The notes below the pieces were generated by a model. It saw only the letters and a program-made list of their open reading frames with translations, made no database searches and was not told where the DNA came from. Of a stretch of DNA of 64,000 nucleotides, positions 10,241-18,201 are shown piece after piece; positions within the stretch are counted from its first letter, which is position 1; the number at the start of each line of letters is the position of its first letter. A program made the position numbers and the translations under genes. Source of the stretch: Curvibacter delicatus NBRC 14919 (GTDB lineage Bacteria; Pseudomonadota; Gammaproteobacteria; Burkholderiales; Burkholderiaceae_C); NCBI RefSeq assembly GCF_001592265.1, contig NZ_BCWP01000015.1, forward strand, positions 22,690 through 86,689, written 5' to 3'.

Positions 10241-11233
10241 ATGAAAACAACCCTCACCACCCGCCGTGCCGTGCTCGCCGCCACGGCCTTGCTCGCCTGT
10301 GCCGCCGCGCCCGCCGTGCAGGCACAAGCCGCCTACCCGACGCGACCGGTGCGCATCATCGTCGGTTTCCCGGCCGGCACCGGCCCCGACATCGTGGCCC
10401 GCCTGCTGGCGCAGAAGCTCTCCGAAAACTGGGGCAACCTGGGCGTGATCGTGGACAACAAACCCGGTGCCGGCGGCCTGATTGCCGCCAGCGAAGCCGC
10501 GCGCGCCACACCCGACGGCTACACCCTGATGCTGGGCGAAACCGGCCAGCTCAGCATCGCGCCCAGCAGCTACAACAAGCTGCCCTACAACCCTGCCAAG
10601 GACTTCGCACCCGTGAGCCAGGTGGTGAGTTCGGACTTCGCGCTGCTGGTCAACCCACAGAAGGTGCCGGCGAAGAACGTGAAGGAATTCGTCAGCTGGA
10701 CGCAGCAGCAGAAGGGCCTGTTCATGGCCACCTTCGGCGCCGGCACGCCGGGCCACTTCGGTGCCTTCATGTTCGGCGAAGCGGTCAAGCTCAAGCCGGA
10801 AGCGGTGCACTACAAGAGCACGGCCGACGCGCTGGGCGGCCTGTTCAGCGGCGATGTGCAAGGCGTGTTTGCCAGCGTCGGGCTGGCAGCCCCCAACGTC
10901 AAGGCCGGCAAGCTGGTGGCGCTGGGCACCACCGGCGCCACACGCGCGGGCGCCCTGCCCGATGTGCCCACCATCAAGGAACAGGGTTACCCCACGCTGG
11001 AGTTCAGCTCCTGGTTCGGCATCGTGGCCCCGGCCAAGACGCCCAACGACATCCTGGTCAAGCTCAGTGCCGACGTCCAGAAGGCCATGAAGGCCCCGGA
11101 CGCCAAGGCCAAGATGGAAGAAGCCGGCTTCCGCGTCACCGGCACCACCGCGGACGAGTTCGCCCGCATCATCGCCGCCGACACTGTCACCTGGGGCAAG
11201 GCCGTGGCGGCCACCGGCTTCAAGGCCGACTGA
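10241..11233 (+). CDS. Bug/TctC-type periplasmic substrate-binding protein
   Basis: 330 residues. A signal peptide with TTRRAVLAATALLACAAAP is cleaved near AQA, and the mature protein begins AAYPTRPVRIIVGFPAGTGPD, the hallmark of the tripartite tricarboxylate transporter receptor (Bug) family, followed by VDNKPGAGG. It binds a carboxylate or related solute in the periplasm. ATG 10241 is preferred over an upstream in-frame start because only this start gives a signal peptide, and CTGGAGA precedes it. No TctA/TctB membrane genes are nearby, the usual state for orphan Bug proteins in Burkholderiales. A strong terminator follows. Confidence 0.92.
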   Translation: MKTTLTTRRAVLAATALLACAAAPAVQAQAAYPTRPVRIIVGFPAGTGPDIVARLLAQKLSENWGNLGVIVDNKPGAGGLIAASEAARATPDGYTLMLGETGQLSIAPSSYNKLPYNPAKDFAPVSQVVSSDFALLVNPQKVPAKNVKEFVSWTQQQKGLFMATFGAGTPGHFGAFMFGEAVKLKPEAVHYKSTADALGGLFSGDVQGVFASVGLAAPNVKAGKLVALGTTGATRAGALPDVPTIKEQGYPTLEFSSWFGIVAPAKTPNDILVKLSADVQKAMKAPDAKAKMEEAGFRVTGTTADEFARIIAADTVTWGKAVAATGFKAD

Positions 11234-11269
11234 GGCCACACCGCCTACACGCGCGGGCTCTCCGCGCTC

Positions 11270-11305
11270 ACCGCCAGCCGCACCTCACGCGGCTGGCGGT
11301 CTTTT
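11270..11305 (+). terminator. Rho-independent terminator after the Bug gene
   Basis: ACCGCCAGCCGC (11270-11281) and GCGGCTGGCGGT (11289-11300) form a perfect 12-bp stem with a 7-base loop, followed by CTTTT. It lies 37 bases after the stop codon. Confidence 0.9.
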
Positions 11306-11472
11306 GGCATTTGATGCACACAGCCGTGCGTGCTGACGGCGTGAACCAGCGCGGCGGCAAACTGACGCAGAATACAGAGGCACCGGCACCGGAAGAGGAC
11401 GTCCTCACCCTGTTGCCGTGGCGCACCCCGCGCTGCCCGCCCTCACGGCCTTCACCACTGAGTTGATTTTTC

Positions 11473-13047
11473 ATGCCGCCTGCACGCCCGATGGATGACC
11501 TGGTCTTTCTTGTGGTCGACGACCTGGAAACCATGCGCCACATCACCGTCAACCAACTGCGCCTGCTGGGTGCCGGCAAGATCCTGGCCGCCCACAATGG
11601 CCTGGAAGGCCTGAAGCTGCTGCATCAACACGATATCGACGTGGTGCTCACCGACCTGCACATGCCGCTGATGGATGGGCTGGAGCTGCTCAAGGCCATC
11701 CGGTCTGATGCAAGACTGCGCAAGCTGCCTGTGATCATGATCACGTCGTCCGCCGAGCGTGACCGGGTGGATGAAGTCATCGCCGCCGGCGTGACATCGC
11801 TGCTGGTCAAGCCCTACTCCCAGGCGCTGCTGGAAACCCGCGTGACACGCGCCCTGACGTGGACGCCACCCGCGCCCACTGCCCACAAGCCCGCCATGGC
11901 AAAAGCGCCGCAGCCGGCTGCCGCGGCCCCCACGGCGCCAGCCGCACCGGCACCCGCCCGCCCGCTGCCCCACGTACTGGTGCTGGCAGACACCCAGGCC
12001 GACTGGCCAGCCCTGCTGCCAGCGCAGGACTACCGGCTCAGCCGCGCCAGCACCGAGGCCCAGGCCCTCACAGCCGCCGCGTCCGAACACCACCCGGACC
12101 TGGCGGTGCTGGACTGCGCCACCCCGGGGCTGGACCCCTATGCCCTGTTGCAGAAACTGCGCGCCCTGCCGGGCACCGAGGACGTGCCGGTGGTGTTGCT
12201 TGAAGACAGCGCACACACGCTGGATGTGAGCCGCCTGGAACCACTGGGAAGTGTGGACGTCCTGGAACGTGCCGCGGCCCCGCGCCTGCTGCGCCTGCGC
12301 CTGCGCAACCTGTTGCACAGCCGGCAGCTGCGCCACGGCCTGCAGGAACACTACGACCGGCTGCTCGAAACCGCCAAGCTGCAGGACGATGTGGAGCACA
12401 TCATCCGCCACGACATCAAGTCCCCCTTGTCCGGCGTGGTGGAGCAGTTGCAGGGCCTGCTGCAGGACCGCGACCTCACCCACCGCCAGCTGGCCACGCT
12501 GCGCGCCATCGAACAGGGCAGCCTGCATGCGATGAACCTCATCAACCTCTCGTCCGAGCTGTTCAAGATCGAGACCGGCCGCTTTGTGCTCGACTCCAAA
12601 CCGGTGCCCATCGTCGAGCTGCTGCGCCGCATTGCCGACATCGACCGCGTGAGTTATGCCGACAAACGACTCACCGTGGCCGTGCTGGCCGACGACACCC
12701 CGGGCCACGCCCCGCTGCTGGCACGCGGCGACGCCACGCTGTGTTATTCCATCTTCGAAAACCTGCTGCGCAATGCCTGCGAAGCCTCCCCGGCCGGCGC
12801 ACGCGTCGAGATCACCGTGCGCGAACAGGCCGGGCTGCGAATCGAGATCCGCAACCCACGCGCCGTACCGCCCGCGCTGCGTGACCATTTCTTCGACCGC
12901 CTGGAACCTGGCCAGGACGGCAAAACGGGGCTGGGCATCTACTCGGCACGGGTCCTGGCCCGCGCTCAGGGAGGGGATGTGGAGCTGGTCGTGTCAGACG
13001 CCACGGACAGCACGACGTTGATCATCCACCTGCCGGCGTTTAACTGA
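11473..13047 (+). CDS. Two-receiver hybrid histidine kinase
   Basis: 524 residues with no membrane segment. A receiver domain (about 10-135) has the acidic pair VVDD, phosphoacceptor D61 in VVLTDLHMPLMDG and the conserved lysine in LLVKPYS. An Ala/Pro linker follows, then a second receiver-like domain (about 165-280) that keeps LAVLDCATPGLD but lacks the lysine motif and looks degenerate. The transmitter follows: H313 in IIRHDIKSPL, N-box FENLLRNACEAS and G-box GKTGLGIYSARVLA. Receivers placed in front of the kinase suggest it is a late relay member controlled by another kinase rather than a sensor. No cognate output regulator is adjacent. Confidence 0.87.
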   Translation: MPPARPMDDLVFLVVDDLETMRHITVNQLRLLGAGKILAAHNGLEGLKLLHQHDIDVVLTDLHMPLMDGLELLKAIRSDARLRKLPVIMITSSAERDRVDEVIAAGVTSLLVKPYSQALLETRVTRALTWTPPAPTAHKPAMAKAPQPAAAAPTAPAAPAPARPLPHVLVLADTQADWPALLPAQDYRLSRASTEAQALTAAASEHHPDLAVLDCATPGLDPYALLQKLRALPGTEDVPVVLLEDSAHTLDVSRLEPLGSVDVLERAAAPRLLRLRLRNLLHSRQLRHGLQEHYDRLLETAKLQDDVEHIIRHDIKSPLSGVVEQLQGLLQDRDLTHRQLATLRAIEQGSLHAMNLINLSSELFKIETGRFVLDSKPVPIVELLRRIADIDRVSYADKRLTVAVLADDTPGHAPLLARGDATLCYSIFENLLRNACEASPAGARVEITVREQAGLRIEIRNPRAVPPALRDHFFDRLEPGQDGKTGLGIYSARVLARAQGGDVELVVSDATDSTTLIIHLPAFN

Positions 13048-13189
13048 GTCCACCGTGACCTTAGCCTTCACAGCAGGCTCTTCGTAGAAAAATGCATGGG
13101 GCGACCGCCACACCAGCCTGCACATCGCGCTGGCACCGGTCAGGGCGCGAGCTCGGCGATGGACTGAGTGGATCTGAACGCAACCTGCG
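13048..13189. other. Gap at the left edge of the low-GC gene; no gene seen
   Basis: 142 bases between the hybrid kinase and the low-GC gene. Base composition changes here from about 67% to about 50% GC. I see no convincing gene, terminator or direct repeat matching the other edge (14651-14769). Confidence 0.4.
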
Positions 13190-14650
13190 CTATGCACCGC
13201 TTGGCTTGCCCTCTTCCTTTATCGGCAGGATATTCCAAGTGTATGAACCATACGGATGGAAATCAGGAAGATAACTTCGAATTTGGCCCTCGTCGAAGTA
13301 GTGGTGCGCAATATTGGGGAACATCTCCCGGTCCACTGGGTACTTCGCATTAGGGTTGTGGAACATTGAGAGCCCTTCAGCCCAGGTCTCCGTAATCTCC
13401 CCCTGCTTGATCTCAAAGCAAAATGGTTCCGGTAATGCTGAATTTTTGTCGTGCTTGTACCTAGTGCCTGCACGCATCATTCGTTGCTCGGGCAAACCAA
13501 AACCAGCAAGGCGCCCCATTCTGTTGAATTTTGAGATAGTGCCAGAGGCTGAGAACAGTACCGCACTGATGTTCTCGGAGTTAGGTTGCAGAAAAAACCC
13601 AGACGGAATCTGCTTTCCTTCGTACTCGTGCATCTCAATCTTCACAGGAGAAATGATGAGTTGCCCCTTCTCATCTATCGAGAAATCATGGCTGACCCCA
13701 TACAAGTAGTCGATCAAAGCAGTTGACGTCCAGGTCATCGACTGTTTTTCATGGAAATCAGCGATGGCGAATACGAGTGGATTCCCAACGACATTTGGCA
13801 TCTCCCAATAAGGCTTTGCGCGTGTGAGCTTTGACCATAGTGGGCTTCCGAACTTAATTGGAATCTTGGTTTCGTTCAGCTTTCGAATCTCTTCGATCGG
13901 GCGAAATAGCGGCTTGTCGTCAGGCTTTGGCGCGGGATCATTCAACGAGGGATTTACTGTAACGGCCTCAATGAAGACCTTCTTTCTACCGAAGGAGACC
14001 ATGAAATCTGGCGCTGGGTCGGGCTTCTCGACATACAGCCCTTCTTCCAGTAGTGCAGCGTAGAGGTAGAGCTCCCAAATCCTCGAATCGAAGCCAGTTG
14101 TTTGAAACTGCTCGACAAAATTTCCGTCGATATCGCGAAAGTGACGCATCATTTCGGCCATGATCGAACGTGCCGGCAACCAATGGTTGCTCGATCGCAT
14201 TAATTGAAAGGTAGAGCTGAGTTTTTCCTCTTGAACGACCGGCGTAAATAGGTCGATTCCGGCCTTATCCTCGACTTCGTCGCCTTGCTGGAACACCTCA
14301 GCGCCGCTATCAAAGTGTTTCTTGAGGTCCTTCAGCATCGCATGCAAAGCGTCATTACGACTCATGCTTACCTCGCCACCGATACAGCGATATCTCCCCT
14401 TGCCGTCTCGACCAAGAGTGATATAGCCGTAGTCACGATCCGTTCGATCACGGATTAGCACGCCAATCACATGTTCGTCCAAAGTAGAAAAAAACTGGAG
14501 TTCTTCGCCAGCAACCGCAGCAATGGGAGAACGGGTCCATGCGACGAACGCGTTGTAGCGCTCCCGCGTAAGAGGCTTGACCGAATGCACGGCAAAAAGC
14601 GTAGCAACACGCTCCTCCTGGCTCGCGCCTTTAAGCTTGGCTTGTCCCAT
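13190..14650 (-). CDS. Uncharacterised low-GC protein with a PD-(D/E)XK-like core
   Basis: 486 residues. ATG 14650 (MGQAKLKG) is chosen over longer frames because GGAGG lies 5 bases before it and this is a common start for mobile or accessory proteins. One sampled line of the gene is 47% GC, against about 66% around it. The middle contains the order expected of a PD-(D/E)XK nuclease core: helix SRIWELYLYAAL with E193, then PDF at 214-216, then a strand ending IEAV with E228. The usual lysine is not obvious, so catalysis is uncertain. No signal peptide or membrane segment is visible. It stands alone with no recognisable partner. Function unknown; a defence role is only a hypothesis. Confidence 0.75.
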   Translation of the reverse strand: MGQAKLKGASQEERVATLFAVHSVKPLTRERYNAFVAWTRSPIAAVAGEELQFFSTLDEHVIGVLIRDRTDRDYGYITLGRDGKGRYRCIGGEVSMSRNDALHAMLKDLKKHFDSGAEVFQQGDEVEDKAGIDLFTPVVQEEKLSSTFQLMRSSNHWLPARSIMAEMMRHFRDIDGNFVEQFQTTGFDSRIWELYLYAALLEEGLYVEKPDPAPDFMVSFGRKKVFIEAVTVNPSLNDPAPKPDDKPLFRPIEEIRKLNETKIPIKFGSPLWSKLTRAKPYWEMPNVVGNPLVFAIADFHEKQSMTWTSTALIDYLYGVSHDFSIDEKGQLIISPVKIEMHEYEGKQIPSGFFLQPNSENISAVLFSASGTISKFNRMGRLAGFGLPEQRMMRAGTRYKHDKNSALPEPFCFEIKQGEITETWAEGLSMFHNPNAKYPVDREMFPNIAHHYFDEGQIRSYLPDFHPYGSYTWNILPIKEEGKPSGA

Positions 14651-14769
14651 TGCGTCCTCCGAAATCTTTAATTTGAATTGTGCTGCAGTAGCCACGCGAT
14701 GAAGAAGTTACTCCTGGGATCAACGCGTTCACCGTAAACCCTGCTACTCAGGATGCCCTGACAATCAAA

Positions 14770-16443
14770 CTAGTTCGCGCAAATCCAGTCAAACGGCAAC
14801 ACCACCGCCCAATCCACTGGCCGGCTGGTATCCACCTGCACCGCACACGCCCGCTCCTCCTGCGTCAACGGCTCGCGCGCCTTGAGCTGCCCTTCCAGCA
14901 CCGCCACATCCGCCTCTGACGGATCACCCCCTTTTGAAGCCCGCTGCAGCACACGCTGGCGCAGCACGTCCACCGGTGCGTCCAACGCCAGGATGCGGCA
15001 GGGCAGACCGAGTTCCCGCGCCAATGCCATGAAGGGCTGGCGCTGCGCCACCTTGAGGCAGGTGGCGTCCACCAACACCGGCAGGCCGGCGTGCAGGATG
15101 GCGCGCGCCAGTTCAGCCAGGTGCGCATAGGTGCGTTGGCCGGCCTCGGCGGTGTAGATGCCACCGGGCACATGGTCGGCACTGCGTGCCAGGGCGGGCA
15201 GGCCGAACAGGCGCTTGCGCTCCACGTCCGCCTTCGCGCGCACGATGCCTTGCCACTCGATGAGTGATTGCGTCTGGCTGCTCTTGCCGGAGCCGGAGAC
15301 ACCGGTGGCGAGCCACAGCGCCAGCGAACGTGGCTTGATCAAGTCAGCCGCCAGCTGCAGGTAACGCACCACCTCCTGCTGCGCGGCCGCTTGCACGCCT
15401 GCCTGCCCTTGCAGTTGCGCACAACGCAGCGCCGCCACCTTGGCACGCACCATGGCGCGGTAGCACTGGTAGTAGGGCAGCAGCTGCAGGGCGAAGTAGT
15501 CGCCGCTGTGCTCCAGGTAGGCGTTGAGCAGGCGCCACGCATAGTCTGCGCGGCCATGGGCCTGCAGGTCCATGAGCACGAAAGCCAGGTCGGCCAGCAC
15601 GTCGGTCCAGCGGAAGGCGGGGTTGAATTCGATGGCATCAAACAGCTCCGGCACGCCGTCAATCAGCACCAGGTTGTTGAGGTGCAGGTCGCCATGGCAT
15701 TCGCGCACCCAGCCCTGGGTTCGGCGCTGTTGCATGAGCGGCGCCAATGCCGCGCCTTGTGCCAGGCTCCATGCCTGCACCGTCTGCAAAGTGCCCTGCA
15801 AAGGCGTACCCGCCACCACGGCCAACACGTCAGCGAAGTTGTGCGCCACGGCTTCGCGCATGGCCTCGGGCTGGCCCCAGGGGCTGCTGGCATCTGCCAC
15901 AGCAGCGCCGGCATGGAAAGCGGCGATGTGCTGCGCCAGTTGGTCAATGTGCGCCGGCAGCAGGGCACCCTGGGCCGCCAGGTGGCTCAGCAGGCCGTCT
16001 TGCGCAAAACGGCGCATGTGCACGGCCCACTCCAGCACCGGGGTGTCCACGGGCAGCGCGTCCACGGGGACGATGCGCGGCGCCTGCAGCGTGCCGGTGA
16101 CGGCCACCACGCCCAGGTAGATGCCGGGCGCGGTGCGGCGGTTGATGCGCAGCTCTTCCTCGCAGGCGGCGCGGCGCAGGGCCAGCGTGCTGTAGTCAAG
16201 AAAGTCCAGCGCCAGCGGCTTCTTGAACTTGTAGACGTGCTCGCCGGCCAGCAGCACCCAGGAGATGTGGGTCTCGATGCATTCAATGCCCGGCACCGCA
16301 TGCGCAAAGGCCGCTGGGGTGCGCTGCAGTTGGGTGATGAGGGGGCCGGCATGCGAAGTGGCTGGGGGTAGATGGGTCTGCCGGATATTAGCGCGGCCAC
16401 TGCGGTGACACGCCTCGATCCATTGCCGACATTGTGTTGACAT
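14770..16443 (-). CDS. Fusion of aminoglycoside-phosphotransferase-like kinase and AAA P-loop kinase
   Basis: About 557 residues from ATG 16443; an in-frame GTG at 16452 is the alternative. The N-terminal two thirds have an APH/choline-kinase fold: early HVYKFKKPLALDFLDYST, then Brenner motif CHGDLHLNN and DAIEFN. The C-terminal third is a P-loop kinase with GVSGSGKSS (about 385) and LPVLVDATC. This COG2187-COG0645 fusion is widespread and uncharacterised; it probably phosphorylates a small metabolite and is not evidence of antibiotic resistance. The start overlaps the palindrome at 16433-16453, so this gene and the divergent sigma-54 operon share a control region. Confidence 0.85.
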   Translation of the reverse strand: MSTQCRQWIEACHRSGRANIRQTHLPPATSHAGPLITQLQRTPAAFAHAVPGIECIETHISWVLLAGEHVYKFKKPLALDFLDYSTLALRRAACEEELRINRRTAPGIYLGVVAVTGTLQAPRIVPVDALPVDTPVLEWAVHMRRFAQDGLLSHLAAQGALLPAHIDQLAQHIAAFHAGAAVADASSPWGQPEAMREAVAHNFADVLAVVAGTPLQGTLQTVQAWSLAQGAALAPLMQQRRTQGWVRECHGDLHLNNLVLIDGVPELFDAIEFNPAFRWTDVLADLAFVLMDLQAHGRADYAWRLLNAYLEHSGDYFALQLLPYYQCYRAMVRAKVAALRCAQLQGQAGVQAAAQQEVVRYLQLAADLIKPRSLALWLATGVSGSGKSSQTQSLIEWQGIVRAKADVERKRLFGLPALARSADHVPGGIYTAEAGQRTYAHLAELARAILHAGLPVLVDATCLKVAQRQPFMALARELGLPCRILALDAPVDVLRQRVLQRASKGGDPSEADVAVLEGQLKAREPLTQEERACAVQVDTSRPVDWAVVLPFDWICAN

Positions 16444-16453
16444 TGTCGACACA
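16433..16453. promoter_or_regulatory. Near-perfect 21-bp palindrome, candidate enhancer for the sigma-54 promoter
   Basis: Half-sites TGTGTTGACA and TGTCGACACA around one central base match as an inverted repeat except for one T/G pair. It lies about 130 bases upstream of the -24 element at 16573, the usual distance for a sigma-54 enhancer. It also covers the start codon of the divergent gene, so it could act on both. Which protein binds is inferred, not seen. Confidence 0.6.
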
Positions 16454-16489
16454 GCCCAGCCTCAGCGGCCAGGCACGTCGCCCGAAACG

Positions 16490-16546
16490 CTCCTGTTTTG
16501 ATAGCTGTTGGCGCATATTTCACAAGGCCTACAGCCTTATTTTTCA
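16490..16546 (+). repeat. Dispersed TTTGATAGCTG short repeat between enhancer and promoter
   Basis: GCTCCTGTTTTGATAGCTG, then TTGGCGCATATTTCACAAGG and CAGCCTTATTTTTC. Same family as copies at 5850, 48503 and 61808. It occupies the spacer between the palindrome and the -24 element. Confidence 0.65.
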
Positions 16547-16571
16547 TAAATTTCCGCATCATGACATCCCC

Positions 16572-16587
16572 TGGCACGAGGGTTGCG
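16572..16587 (+). promoter_or_regulatory. Sigma-54 (-24/-12) promoter
   Basis: TGGCACG-AGGG-TTGC matches the consensus TGGCACG-N4-TTGC at all 11 defined bases, with GG at 16573-16574 and GC at 16585-16586, exactly 12 bases apart. The base after TTGC is G rather than A/T. The expected transcript start is near 16598, giving a leader of about 35 bases before the rhodanese ATG at 16633. Confidence 0.88.
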
Positions 16588-16632
16588 ATAAGCATTCCAG
16601 GCATCTGCCTTTCAACCCCAGGAGAGAGCACC

Positions 16633-17535
16633 ATGAGCACAGCCCCCACCGCGGATTCCACCGTCCTGATTTCTCCCGCCGAGCTGCAGGCCCTGCTGGC
16701 CAGTGAGCCGGTGGTCCTCATCGACACACGCGACGCCGACACCTATGCGCAAGGCCACATTGCCGGCGCCGTCAACCTGCGCGAAACCTTCACCTACCTG
16801 GCCACCTCCACGCCCGAAGGGCTGAAGGAACTCAAGGACACCTTTGCCGCCCACCTGGGCGCCATCGGCCTCTCCGGCAAGGAGACGGCGGTGTTTTACG
16901 AAGATGCGATGAACAGCGGTTACGGCCAGTCCTGCCGCGGTTATTACCTGCTGACCTGGCTGGGTTACCCCAAGGTGAAGGTGCTCAACGGCGGCTTCTC
17001 GGCCTGGAAGGCGGCGGGCCTGCCGGTTTCCACCGCAGCGGTGACGCCGGTGCCGGCCACCTTCCCCACCCACCTCAAGACCGCCGACGTGATGCTGACC
17101 AAGGAAGACGTGGCCGCGGCCCTGGGCACCGATACCGTGCTGCTGGACGTGCGCGACGTGGACGAATGGATTGGTGACAGCTCCAGCCCCTATGGCAAGG
17201 ACTTCGCACCGCGCAAGGGCCGCCTGCCAGGCGCCAAGTGGGTGGAGTGGTACCGCTTCATGAAGCCTTCGCCACAGGGCCCGGTGTTCAAGTCGCCGGA
17301 CGAGGTGCGCGCCGAATGCGCCACCGCCGGCATCAGCCCGAGCGACACGGTTTACCTCTACTGCTTCAAGGGCGCACGCGCCTCCAACACCTTCCTGGCG
17401 CTCAAGCAGGCCGGCTTCCAGGACGTGCGCATGTACTTCGGCTCGTGGAACGAGTGGTCGCGTGACAACGCGCTGCCGATCGAGTCCGGCCTGCCCTTCA
17501 AGAGCGCCGCACCGGCGCTGGCCCTGGCGGCCTGA
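16633..17535 (+). CDS. Two-domain rhodanese (thiosulfate sulfurtransferase family)
   Basis: 300 residues, ATG 16633 preceded by AGGAGAGAG. Domain 1 (about 10-130) has VVLIDTRDADTYAQGHIAGAVN; domain 2 (about 150-285) has VLLDVRDVDEW and the active loop YCFKGARASNT with C244. The loop differs from mitochondrial rhodanese (CRKGVT), so the acceptor may not be cyanide. It should transfer sulfane sulfur to a thiol or other acceptor, probably in the cytoplasm as no signal peptide is seen. It is the first gene after the sigma-54 promoter. OsmC, an acyl-CoA-dehydrogenase-like protein and a rubredoxin-reductase follow on the same strand, which points to sulfur or thiol redox chemistry. Confidence 0.9.
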   Translation: MSTAPTADSTVLISPAELQALLASEPVVLIDTRDADTYAQGHIAGAVNLRETFTYLATSTPEGLKELKDTFAAHLGAIGLSGKETAVFYEDAMNSGYGQSCRGYYLLTWLGYPKVKVLNGGFSAWKAAGLPVSTAAVTPVPATFPTHLKTADVMLTKEDVAAALGTDTVLLDVRDVDEWIGDSSSPYGKDFAPRKGRLPGAKWVEWYRFMKPSPQGPVFKSPDEVRAECATAGISPSDTVYLYCFKGARASNTFLALKQAGFQDVRMYFGSWNEWSRDNALPIESGLPFKSAAPALALAA

Positions 17536-17583
17536 CGCCTGCACCCCCATTTTTCAACACGCAACTGCACTTTAGGAAACACC

Positions 17584-18156
17584 ATGTCCTCCACCGACCT
17601 GCTCGAACCCACCGCCCCCGTGACCACCGTGAAGGCCTACCTGCGCCCGATCGACCGCGACGGCCTGATGGCCTTTGCCGAGAAAGGCCGCAACAACCCG
17701 GCCAGCCGCGGCACCAACAAGGTCCACACCGTGATGGAAGGCCAGTACCGCTCGCTCAGCTACGTGGGCAACCATGCGCCGGTGGTGGTGGACGAGCCGC
17801 TGCACCTGTTCGGCCAGGACACCGCGCCGGCGCCGGGCGAGATCGTGCTCTCGGGCCTGGGCGGCTGCCTGGCGGTGGGCATCACCGCCGTGGCCACCTG
17901 GAAGCGCGTCAAGCTCACCAAGCTCGAAGTGTTTCTGGAAGGCGACATCGGCAACCCGGCCGCCTGGGGTGCCGACGGCGCGCTGCAGAAAACGCCGCCC
18001 GAGATGGGCTTCCAGGCCATCCGCGTCAAGGTGCTGGTGGAAGGCGATGCGCCGCGTGAGGTGCTGGACGAGATCGTGCAGCACGCCAACTACTACTCGC
18101 CGGTGGCCAACACGATGCGCAACCCGATCCCGTTCACCATCGGCCTGGCCGACTGA
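17584..18156 (+). CDS. OsmC-family protein
   Basis: 190 residues, 48 bases after the rhodanese gene with GGAAAC before the start. The OsmC core is visible: SGLGGCLAVGITAVATWKRV with C95, then a C-terminal segment YYSPVANTMRNPIPF where peroxide-reducing OsmC/Ohr proteins have their second cysteine. That second cysteine is replaced by serine here, so a classical two-cysteine peroxidase cycle is unlikely. One-cysteine OsmC proteins may handle persulfides or other small thiols, which would fit the rhodanese neighbour; this is inference. Cytoplasmic, no signal peptide. Confidence 0.85.
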   Translation: MSSTDLLEPTAPVTTVKAYLRPIDRDGLMAFAEKGRNNPASRGTNKVHTVMEGQYRSLSYVGNHAPVVVDEPLHLFGQDTAPAPGEIVLSGLGGCLAVGITAVATWKRVKLTKLEVFLEGDIGNPAAWGADGALQKTPPEMGFQAIRVKVLVEGDAPREVLDEIVQHANYYSPVANTMRNPIPFTIGLAD

Positions 18157-18201
18157 ACCTTCACCCCGACATTCCACCCGCTGCCAACCGAGGAGCCCCG
18201 C

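Noticed and set aside
8835..11233. A sigma-54 promoter for the LuxR/DUF3237/Bug genes next to the activator
   Set aside because: No GG-N10-GC element with a reasonable match was seen in the gaps at 9642-9714 or 10183-10240.
13048..14769. Attachment sites or terminal repeats of a mobile element around the low-GC gene
   Set aside because: I compared the two edges and found no convincing direct or inverted repeat, no integrase or transposase, and no tRNA.
14770..16443. An aminoglycoside resistance gene
   Set aside because: The APH-like part is fused to a P-loop kinase in a common chromosomal family of unknown substrate; no mobile context.
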